From: an uncultured Pelagibacteraceae bacterium
GTDB lineage: Bacteria; Pseudomonadota; Alphaproteobacteria; Pelagibacterales; Pelagibacteraceae
DNA: 45,482 nt
NCBI GenBank assembly: GCA_902588255.1
Contig: CACIOK010000006.1
Coordinates: 1 to 45,482 of the forward strand
Reading direction: 5' to 3'
Every line of letters starts with the position of its first letter. Within the stretch, counting starts at the first letter, position 1. The translations under genes and the position numbers were made by a program. Shown here one piece after another: positions 37,558 through 44,261 of the stretch. Below the pieces are notes generated by a model, which saw only the letters and a program-made list of their open reading frames with translations, ran no database searches and had not been told where the DNA came from.

Positions 37558-38865
37558 ATGTTAGACCTTATAATTAAAAACGGTGATTGTTTTATCGATG
37601 GAAAACTCGAAAAAAAAGAAATTGGAATAGTAGATGGAAAAATTGCGCAAATAGAAGACTCTATTGAAGAATCATCAAAAGATATTTTGGATGCAAATGA
37701 GCTAATTGTTTTACCAGGATGTATTGATACCCAAGTACATTTTAGAGAACCAGGCTCTACAGACACAGAAGATCTTAATAGTGGAAGTAAAGCTGCAGTA
37801 GTAGGAGGAATAACAGGCGTGTTTGAAATGCCAAATACGAATCCGCCAACTGCAAATGAGGAGGAGTTCCAAAAAAAATTAAATTTAGCAAAAGATAGAA
37901 TGTTTTGTAACTATGCCTTCTATTTCGGCGCAACTCCCACTAATCAGTCTGAGTTATCAAAACTTAAAAATTTAGAAGGATGTTGCGGAGTAAAATTATT
38001 TGCAGGATCATCAACTGGTAATTTACTTGTACACAAGGAAGAGGATATAGAAAAAGTTTTTGAGCATACATCTAAAGTAGTTGCAGTACATTCTGAGGAT
38101 GAAGATATTCTTAATCAGAGAAAAAAATTAAGAGAAAATGGAAATGTTCTTAGCCATCCAATTTGGCGAAATGTAGAGTCTGCGATGTCCTCAACAAGAA
38201 GAATAGTTAAAATTGCAAAACGTCTAAATAAAAAAGCGCATATACTTCATGTGACAACTAAAGAAGAGGTAGATTTTTTATCTCAGAATAAAGGTAATAT
38301 TACTTTTGAAATTACTCCTCAACATTTAACAATATATTCACCAGACTGTTACCAAAAACTTGGAACTTACGCACAAATGAATCCGCCCATCAGAGATAAA
38401 TCTCATTATGATCGATTATGGTACGCAGTAAAAAATAATTATAATGATACTATTGGATCAGATCATGCTCCACACTTAAAAGTAAATAAGGATAAAGAGT
38501 ACCCTAATTCCCCATCAGGCATGCCGGGTGTGCAAACTTTACTACCAGTGATGCTTAACCACATAAATGATGGTAAACTAAAATTAGATCAATTAGTAAA
38601 ATTTTTATGTGAAAACCCTGTTAAAATTTTTGGAATTAAAAATAAAGGATATATTAAAAAAAATTTTGATGCTGATTTTACAATAATAGATTTAAAAAAA
38701 GTTATAGAAATTAAAAATGAAAACATTCAAAGTAAGTGTAGTTGGTCTCCTTTTAATGGATATAAATTTAAAGGCACACCAGTTGTTACGATTGTTAATG
38801 GTGAAATTAAAATGAAAAATGGTCAATTATTAGGACAAGCGTCTGGTAAACCAATGCTATTTTAA
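37558..38865 (+). CDS. pyrC: Dihydroorotase-family amidohydrolase
   Basis: 435 residues, class I dihydroorotase/allantoinase-like. Amidohydrolase features: PGCIDTQVHFREPG at about 53-66, CGVKLFAGSSTGNL with the likely carboxylated lysine, VAVHSEDEDIL, HILHVTTKEE, and GSDHAPH carrying the last metal-binding aspartate. The first metal histidine of the usual HxH is glutamine here (Q59-V-H61); I recall the same variant in other alphaproteobacterial homologues. It probably closes carbamoyl-aspartate to dihydroorotate in pyrimidine synthesis, although an allantoinase or other hydrolase role is not excluded. Its 3' end overlaps convergent prpE by nine bases. Confidence 0.85.
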   Translation: MLDLIIKNGDCFIDGKLEKKEIGIVDGKIAQIEDSIEESSKDILDANELIVLPGCIDTQVHFREPGSTDTEDLNSGSKAAVVGGITGVFEMPNTNPPTANEEEFQKKLNLAKDRMFCNYAFYFGATPTNQSELSKLKNLEGCCGVKLFAGSSTGNLLVHKEEDIEKVFEHTSKVVAVHSEDEDILNQRKKLRENGNVLSHPIWRNVESAMSSTRRIVKIAKRLNKKAHILHVTTKEEVDFLSQNKGNITFEITPQHLTIYSPDCYQKLGTYAQMNPPIRDKSHYDRLWYAVKNNYNDTIGSDHAPHLKVNKDKEYPNSPSGMPGVQTLLPVMLNHINDGKLKLDQLVKFLCENPVKIFGIKNKGYIKKNFDADFTIIDLKKVIEIKNENIQSKCSWSPFNGYKFKGTPVVTIVNGEIKMKNGQLLGQASGKPMLF

Positions 38866-40752
38866 AATATTATTTTTTCTAAGATCTTCTTCTATCTCTT
38901 TTAATATTGCAGGATCGTCAATTGTAGCAGGCATTTTGTAATCTTCTTTATCCGCTATTTTTCTTATGGTTCCTCTTAAAATTTTACCCGACCTTGTTTT
39001 AGGCAATCTTTTAATAACAATTACAATTTTAAATGCTGCAACGGGTCCAATTTTATCTCTAACCATTTGAATACATTCTTTAGATATTGTCTCATTATCT
39101 TTTGTAACACCAGCTTTTAGTACTACTAGTCCAATTGGTAATTGACCTTTTAATTTATCTGCAATTCCTAACACAGCACATTCAGCAACAGATTGATGTT
39201 CAGATAAAACTTCTTCAATTGCTCCAGTTGATAATCTATGACCTGCTACATTTATAATGTCATCAGTTCTTGACATGATCCAGATATATCCATCTTCATC
39301 AATATGTCCTGCATCGTAAGTTTGGTAATAACCCTCATAATTAGTCATGTAAGTTTTTTTATACCTTTCATCAGCATTCCATAAAGTAGGAAAGGTTCCT
39401 GGAGGCAAAGGAAGTTTTACAACAATATCTCCCATCTCATTTGGTTTAGCAATTGAGTGATCACTTTTTAAAATTTTTACATCATAACCTGGAACCGCTT
39501 TACAAGCTGATCCATATTTTGTCTTTTGCATCTCTATTCCTGTACAGTTAGAACTTATTGCCCAGCTAGTTTCTGTCTGCCACCAGTGGTCTATAACTGG
39601 AACTTTCAAGAGTGTTTCTGCCCACTTAATAGTGTCAGGATCTGCTCTTTCACCTGCAAGAAATAAAGACTCAAACGAGCTAAGATCGTATTTTGAAAAA
39701 AATTTTCCTTCAGGGTCTTCTTTTTTAATTGCCCTGAAAGCTGTTGGTGCAGTAAATAATGATTTGACTTTGTAGTCTGAAATTATTTTCCAAAAAGCTC
39801 CTGCGTCAGGAGTTCCTACAGGTTTACCTTCAAATAGAACAGTTGTGCATCCTTTAAATAATGGGGCATAAACTATATATGAGTGACCAACTATCCAACC
39901 TATATCGCTTGCGGACCACCAAATGTCATCTTTATCAATGTTATAAATATTTTTCATAGTCCACTTAAGAGCAACTATGTGACCACCTATATCTCTTACT
40001 ATTCCCTTGGGTATTCCTGTGGTACCAGATGTATATAAAATGTATGCAAAGTCATTTGAATTCATTTCAACACAGTCTACATCTTGAGCATTAGCTAGTG
40101 ACTCCTCCCAACTAATCTCTTTAGGAGCATTTAACTTTACATGATGACCTTCTCTTTGATAAAGAATAATTTTTTCAGGCTTATGAGAAGCAAGTTTTAA
40201 AGCTTGATCCACCAAAGGTTTGTATTCAACAGTTCTACCTGGTTCAAATCCACAAGAAGCTGTGACTAATAGTTTTGATTTACTGTCGTCTATACGGCTT
40301 GCTAACTCATTAGAGGCAAATCCACCAAAAACTACTGAATGAATAGCCCCAATTCTTCCACAAGCAAGCATAGCGATCACCGCTTCAGGTATCATTGGCA
40401 TATAAATAATAACCCTATCTCCTTTATTTACGCCTTGATTTTTTAGAGCTCCTGCAAACTTTGAAACTTTTCCCTTTAGTTCGTTATAAGTGAACTTTTT
40501 TTTATTACCAGTGATAGGACTATCATATATAAGCGCAATTCTTTCGCCTCTTCCTTGGTCAATGTGTATATCTAGAGCGTTGTAGCAAGTATTAGTAATT
40601 CCATCACAGAACCATTTGTAAAATGGTGGCTTATCTTTATTCAATATCTGGGTTGGTTTTTTAAACCAAAAAATATCCTCAGATACATTTTGCCAGAATT
40701 CTTCTGGTTTGTTTATAGATTGGTCATAAATCTGCTTAAAAGATGAAGACAT
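38857..40752 (-). CDS. prpE: Propionyl-CoA synthetase PrpE (acyl-CoA ligase family)
   Basis: 631 residues. AMP-forming acyl-CoA synthetase motifs: YTSGTTGIPKGIVRD (with the VRDxGGH continuation typical of PrpE), WWQTETSW, and the C-terminal catalytic lysine segment PKTRSGKILRGTIRK. An acetyl-CoA synthetase N-terminal domain is present (FWQNVSEDIFWFKKP). PrpE activates propionate; acetate is a likely secondary substrate and Acs cannot be strictly ruled out. It is divergent from proteorhodopsin across the 215-base gap and overlaps pyrC by nine bases at the 3' end. Confidence 0.9.
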   Translation of the reverse strand: MSSSFKQIYDQSINKPEEFWQNVSEDIFWFKKPTQILNKDKPPFYKWFCDGITNTCYNALDIHIDQGRGERIALIYDSPITGNKKKFTYNELKGKVSKFAGALKNQGVNKGDRVIIYMPMIPEAVIAMLACGRIGAIHSVVFGGFASNELASRIDDSKSKLLVTASCGFEPGRTVEYKPLVDQALKLASHKPEKIILYQREGHHVKLNAPKEISWEESLANAQDVDCVEMNSNDFAYILYTSGTTGIPKGIVRDIGGHIVALKWTMKNIYNIDKDDIWWSASDIGWIVGHSYIVYAPLFKGCTTVLFEGKPVGTPDAGAFWKIISDYKVKSLFTAPTAFRAIKKEDPEGKFFSKYDLSSFESLFLAGERADPDTIKWAETLLKVPVIDHWWQTETSWAISSNCTGIEMQKTKYGSACKAVPGYDVKILKSDHSIAKPNEMGDIVVKLPLPPGTFPTLWNADERYKKTYMTNYEGYYQTYDAGHIDEDGYIWIMSRTDDIINVAGHRLSTGAIEEVLSEHQSVAECAVLGIADKLKGQLPIGLVVLKAGVTKDNETISKECIQMVRDKIGPVAAFKIVIVIKRLPKTRSGKILRGTIRKIADKEDYKMPATIDDPAILKEIEEDLRKNNILK

Positions 40753-40967
40753 TTTATTGATTCTCTCTTGGTATTTTATTCGTTTATTAACTATAAAATT
40801 GTATTTAATTTTAAAAAGCTAGTAAAATCAATACAAAATAGCCATAAAAAAGGCTTCTATTAACTATTTATATTTGATAATTAGTCTCAACTTTGACTTT
40901 AACTATAAAGGTTGAAGTCGTAGTTTAAATTTAAACTAATAAAAACTAACTAACGAGGGAGTTTTTT
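40753..40967 (+). promoter_or_regulatory. 215-base proteorhodopsin upstream region with two dyads and strong RBS
   Basis: The longest gene-free stretch in the window. At 40895-40919, GACTTTAAC and GTTGAAGTC form a nine-pair inverted repeat (one G-T) around TATAAAG. One base later, 40921-40938 is an 18-base perfect palindrome (TAGTTTAAATTTAAACTA). A promoter-like pair TTGAAG (40912) and ACTAAT (40935), 17 bases apart, would put the palindrome in the spacer. Alternatively TATAAA (40904-40909) in the hairpin loop is the -10, with a weak -35. A purine-rich ribosome binding site GAGGGAG (40955-40961) precedes the ATG by six Ts. The prpE promoter must also lie here. No peptide gene is seen. Confidence 0.5.
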
Positions 40968-41732
40968 ATGAAGACATTAAAAACGTTAGCAATAGCTTTA
41001 TTTGCTCTAGTTGGAGCATCTACAGCAGCTAATGCAGCAACTACCTTTTTAGCTACGGATGATTTTGTAGGTATTTCATTCTGGCTAATATCTATGGGTA
41101 TGTTAGCAGCTACAGCGTTTTTCTTTATGGAGCAAGCCAATGTGGCTACTCAGTGGAGAAAATCAGTAAACGTAGCTGGATTAGTAACTGGTATTGCATT
41201 TATCCATTACATGTACATGAGAGCAGTTTGGGTTGAAACGGGAGATTCACCAACTGTTTACAGATACATTGACTGGTTAATTACTGTACCTTTACAGCTA
41301 ATAGAATTTTACTTAATTCTTTCAGCAGTAAGAAAAGTTGATAGCGGCATATTCTGGAGAATCTTTATTGGTTCTTTAGTGATGTTAATAGGTGGATATC
41401 TAGGAGAAGCTGGATTCATCAATGCAATGCTTGGTTTCATTATCGGTATGGCTGGATGGATTTATATTCTATATGAAATCTTTTCAGGTGAAGCAGGTAA
41501 AGCTGTTTCTAAATCTGGAAACAAAGCACTTGTTACAGCATTTGGCGCTTTAAGAATGATCGTTACAGTTGGTTGGGCAATTTACCCATTAGGTTACATT
41601 TTTGGTTACCTAACAGGTGGAATTGACGCTAACTCACTTAACGTGATTTATAACTTAGCAGACTTTGTTAATAAGATCGCTTTCGGTGTTATTATCTGGT
41701 CTTGCGCTGTTGCAAACTCTGGCAGAAGATAA
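40968..41732 (+). CDS. Proteorhodopsin, light-driven proton pump, predicted blue-absorbing
   Basis: 254 residues. A signal peptide (to about ANA, residue 23) is followed by seven helices. Counting from the start, key residues and their equivalents in the type green proteorhodopsin are: D102 (D97, proton acceptor), E113 (E108, donor), H80 (H75) and K236 (K231, retinal Schiff base). Q110 aligns with position 105, where glutamine is the blue-absorbing form and leucine the green one (codon CAG at 41295-41297). It pumps protons across the inner membrane in light. It has its own strong ribosome binding site upstream and a strong terminator downstream. No retinal or carotenoid genes are adjacent. 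Confidence 0.98.
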   Translation: MKTLKTLAIALFALVGASTAANAATTFLATDDFVGISFWLISMGMLAATAFFFMEQANVATQWRKSVNVAGLVTGIAFIHYMYMRAVWVETGDSPTVYRYIDWLITVPLQLIEFYLILSAVRKVDSGIFWRIFIGSLVMLIGGYLGEAGFINAMLGFIIGMAGWIYILYEIFSGEAGKAVSKSGNKALVTAFGALRMIVTVGWAIYPLGYIFGYLTGGIDANSLNVIYNLADFVNKIAFGVIIWSCAVANSGRR

Positions 41733-41754
41733 TACTTCAGAGTTTTAAGACTTT

Positions 41755-41793
41755 AAAATAGGGCAAGTTTAACTACTTGCCCTATTTTTTTTT
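41755..41793 (+). terminator. Intrinsic terminator after proteorhodopsin
   Basis: Perfect ten-base stem TAGGGCAAGT (41759-41768) / ACTTGCCCTA (41775-41784), six-base loop, then nine Ts (41785-41793). Upstream AAAA extends the stem into the T run. It separates proteorhodopsin from ferredoxin, so the latter needs read-through or another promoter. Confidence 0.94.
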
Positions 41794-41811
41794 GTCTCTA
41801 TATATAAATTA

Positions 41812-42132
41812 ATGTCTAAAATTACATACATTGAGCATAATGGTAAGTCTCACAGCATAAATGTGCAAAATGGATTAACAGTAATGGAAGGAGCTATCCA
41901 AAATAACATACCTGGTATTGATGCAGATTGTGGAGGTTCTATGGCGTGTGCTACCTGCCATGTTTATGTCAAAGAAGAATGGTTTAATAAACTTCCAAAA
42001 AAAGAAGATGGTGAAGAAGATATGTTAGATATGGCATTTGAACCAAATAAATTTAGTAGACTTAGTTGTCAATTAACAGTCACCGATGAATTGGATGGAC
42101 TAATTGTACAACTTCCTTCCAAACAAATGTAA
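41812..42132 (+). CDS. fdx: 2Fe-2S ferredoxin, adrenodoxin type
   Basis: 106 residues. Cluster cysteines C40, C46 and C49 lie in [15 protein letters not shown] and the fourth is C86 in RLSCQLTV, the CX5CX2C...C layout of adrenodoxin/ISC ferredoxins. It carries single electrons in the cytosol. It begins 18 bases after the proteorhodopsin terminator and its stop shares a base with the start of the reductase (TAATG), so reductase and ferredoxin are probably a working pair. The isc cluster is not nearby, so a dedicated partner other than IscU assembly is possible. Confidence 0.95.
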   Translation: MSKITYIEHNGKSHSINVQNGLTVMEGAIQNNIPGIDADCGGSMACATCHVYVKEEWFNKLPKKEDGEEDMLDMAFEPNKFSRLSCQLTVTDELDGLIVQLPSKQM

Positions 42133-43151
42133 TGATAAAAACTGATGCATTAATTATTGGAGCAGGTCCCACAGGACTCTTTACAGCTCATCAATTAAAG
42201 TTAATTGGATTAGATTGTGAAGTAGTTGACAATCTTGATAAAATTGGCGGTCAGTGTATTGAGCTATATCCTGATAAACCAATTTACGATATTCCAGCAA
42301 TACCAGAATGTACAGGTGAAGAATTAACAAATAGTTTAATTAAACAATTAAAACCTTTTAATATTAAATTTCATTTAAACGAAAGGGTAGATGAAGTAAA
42401 AAATAATAACGGTAAGTGGGAAGTAAAAACTAATCAAGGAACATTATTTAATACTCCAAATATAATTATAGCCGGTGGAGTTGGATCATTTGAACCAAGA
42501 AAATTTGGCCCTAAGGAATGTGAAAAATTTGAGGAAAAATCAATTTTTTATTCAATAAAAGATAAAACAATTTTTAAGGATAAGACAGTATCAATTTTTG
42601 GAGGTGGAGATAGTGCATTAGATTGGGCGATTGAGTTATCAAAAAACTCTAAAATAAATCTAATTCATAGAAGAGATGAATTTAGAGGAGCACAATCAAC
42701 TGTAGACAAAATGAATGAACTAAAAAAAGCCCAAAAGATAAATTTATACACTAAGTATCAATTAAAAAATGTTAAAGGCTCGGAAAAGGTTGAAAGTATT
42801 GATATAGAGCATGACAATAAAGAGGTAAAAAATCTTAAAACTGATTTTGTTTTAGGTTTTTTTGGCTTAATAATGCAACTTGGTCCAATAGCTAATTGGG
42901 GGCTTAATTTAGATAAAAAAACAATAAATGTTGATACTGAAAAATTCGAAACCAATCAAAAAGGCATTTATGCGGTAGGAGATATCTGTAATTATCCTGG
43001 AAAGTTAAAATTAATTTTATCAGGTTTTCATGAGGGAGCATTAGCTGCTAGAGCTTGTTTTAAATTAGCAAGACCCAATGAAAAGTATCGTTTCGAATTT
43101 ACCACTTCATCAAAAAATATTAAAAAAAGGTTAGGGATTAAAAGTGATTGA
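42132..43151 (+). CDS. Ferredoxin--NADP(+) reductase, thioredoxin-reductase-like type
   Basis: 339 residues. FAD-binding GAGPTGLFTAHQL near the N-terminus, followed by GGQCIELYPDKPIYDIPAIP typical of YumC-like FNRs, the NADPH-binding GGGDSALDWA, and the second FAD segment AVGDICNYPGK. The redox-active CxxC of true thioredoxin reductases is absent, so the FNR call is preferred although such genes are often labelled trxB. It passes electrons between NADPH and ferredoxin. It overlaps fdx by one base and the GST gene by eight. Confidence 0.92.
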   Translation: MIKTDALIIGAGPTGLFTAHQLKLIGLDCEVVDNLDKIGGQCIELYPDKPIYDIPAIPECTGEELTNSLIKQLKPFNIKFHLNERVDEVKNNNGKWEVKTNQGTLFNTPNIIIAGGVGSFEPRKFGPKECEKFEEKSIFYSIKDKTIFKDKTVSIFGGGDSALDWAIELSKNSKINLIHRRDEFRGAQSTVDKMNELKKAQKINLYTKYQLKNVKGSEKVESIDIEHDNKEVKNLKTDFVLGFFGLIMQLGPIANWGLNLDKKTINVDTEKFETNQKGIYAVGDICNYPGKLKLILSGFHEGALAARACFKLARPNEKYRFEFTTSSKNIKKRLGIKSD

Positions 43152-43770
43152 ACTTTTTACCGCAGATACACCAAACGGTAAAAAAATTTCTATCATGTTA
43201 GAGGAGATTGGTTACAAATATAAACTAACGAAAGTCGATATATACAAAGGTGAACAATTTAAACCAGAGTTTAAAAAAATAAGCCCCTTTAGCAAGATTC
43301 CTGTAATTATTGATCACGATAGTGAAGAAAGTATATTTGAGTCTGGTGCTATACTTATTTATCTAGGAGAGAAAAGTAATAAATTTTATGAAAAAAATAA
43401 TAGAACAAAAATTAATCAATGGCTGATGGCCCAGATGGGACTAATCGGTCCTTTAATTGGACAACATCACCAATTTCATCATTTTAATCCAGGAAAAAGC
43501 AAATTCGGGGAAGAAAGATATTTTAAGATTACTAAAAAACTTTACGAAGAGCTGGATGAAAGATTCAAAGTTTCTAAATTTTTAGCTGGAGAAACTTATA
43601 CAATTGCAGATATTGCAACATGGCCTTGGATTGCTAGACATGAATGGCACGATATTGGTCTTAAAAATTATAAAAATTTAACTAGATGGTATTTAGAAAT
43701 TGCTGGACGTGAAGCTGTTATTAAAGGGTATGATTTAATGAATGAAGGGGCGGTTATTCCCAAGCCTTAA
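43144..43770 (+). CDS. Glutathione S-transferase, Nu-class (YfcG-like)
   Basis: 208 residues. The thioredoxin-fold N-terminus reads FTADTPNGKKISIMLEE; T9 and N11 coincide with the threonine and asparagine that bind glutathione in E. coli YfcG, a Nu-class enzyme with disulfide-bond reductase activity. The KIPVIID strand and the ESGAILIYL segment are also typical. The C-terminal helical domain follows (about 90-208, TIADIATWPW). The start is GTG at 43144, overlapping the FNR by eight bases, and the stop overlaps convergent dksA by four (TTAA). A role in thiol redox balance alongside ferredoxin and FNR is inferred. Confidence 0.9.
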   Translation: MIELFTADTPNGKKISIMLEEIGYKYKLTKVDIYKGEQFKPEFKKISPFSKIPVIIDHDSEESIFESGAILIYLGEKSNKFYEKNNRTKINQWLMAQMGLIGPLIGQHHQFHHFNPGKSKFGEERYFKITKKLYEELDERFKVSKFLAGETYTIADIATWPWIARHEWHDIGLKNYKNLTRWYLEIAGREAVIKGYDLMNEGAVIPKP

Positions 43771-44183
43771 TTATCAGCGTAAACTTTTTCATTTTTCTCA
43801 TGCTTTTCTTGAGCAGCAATACAAAGTGTTGCCACTGGTCTTGCTATTAGTCTCTTAATACCTATTGGCTCTCCAGTTTCTTCACAAAAACCATATGTAC
43901 CATCTTTGATTTTTTTTAGCGCTGAATCAATTTTAGATATTAATTTAATTTGTCTATTGATTGCTTTCATTTCAACATTTTTATCTGTATAGGAACTTGC
44001 CTGGTCAACTATATCCGCCGATACACTATTATCATCTAGAGATCCATGATATAAAGCCTCGTTATTCGTTTTAATAATATCTGATTTCCACTCAGTTAGT
44101 TTTTTCTTAAAATAAGCTTTATGCTTTTCACACATGTACTTTTCAGTTAATTTTGGAATGTAGGATTTAGAGATTTTAACCAT
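43767..44183 (-). CDS. dksA: DksA/TraR-family RNA polymerase-binding protein
   Basis: 138 residues. A coiled-coil arm (about 20-95) carries DIVDQASSY, the DxxDxA tip motif that reaches the polymerase active site. The C-terminal zinc-finger region is YGFCEETGEPIGIKRL ... PVATLCIAAQEKHE; only two of the four classical cysteines remain (C100, C121), with T103 and A124 in the other positions. Reduced-cysteine forms are common in alphaproteobacterial DksA-like proteins. DksA works with ppGpp to adjust transcription of ribosomal and amino-acid genes. A near-consensus promoter with a dyad around the -10 lies just upstream. Confidence 0.92.
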   Translation of the reverse strand: MVKISKSYIPKLTEKYMCEKHKAYFKKKLTEWKSDIIKTNNEALYHGSLDDNSVSADIVDQASSYTDKNVEMKAINRQIKLISKIDSALKKIKDGTYGFCEETGEPIGIKRLIARPVATLCIAAQEKHEKNEKVYADN

Positions 44184-44198
44184 GTTATAATTTTAACG

Positions 44199-44217
44199 TG
44201 CCGAAGTATATTCGGCA
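44199..44217. promoter_or_regulatory. Inverted repeat around the dksA -10 box (candidate operator)
   Basis: TGCCGAA (44199-44205) and TTCGGCA (44211-44217) are perfect complements separated by GTATA. The dyad encloses the dksA -10 hexamer, so a dimeric regulator bound here would block the promoter. No T run follows in either direction, which argues against a terminator. The G+C-rich arms stand out from the surrounding AT-rich DNA. Confidence 0.5.
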
Positions 44218-44232
44218 ATTAAAAGGTGTCAA
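44205..44232 (-). promoter_or_regulatory. Promoter of dksA
   Basis: On the minus strand, a perfect TTGACA (plus-strand 44227-44232) is followed after 16 bases by TATACT (44205-44210). The predicted start lies about 15 bases before the dksA ATG. This is the best match to a sigma-70 promoter noticed in the window. Confidence 0.7.
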
Positions 44233-44261
44233 TACAAGTTAATTCGTATAAATTTAGATAA

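Noticed and set aside
37515-37766. 84-residue N-terminal extension of the ygfZ frame
   Set aside because: It lies wholly antisense to the 5' end of the dihydroorotase gene, has no YgfZ similarity, and the ATG at 37514 gives the normal family N-terminus.
40840-40855. AGCC/GGCT hairpin in the proteorhodopsin upstream region as a terminator
   Set aside because: Four-base stem and no proper T run; not convincing in either direction.
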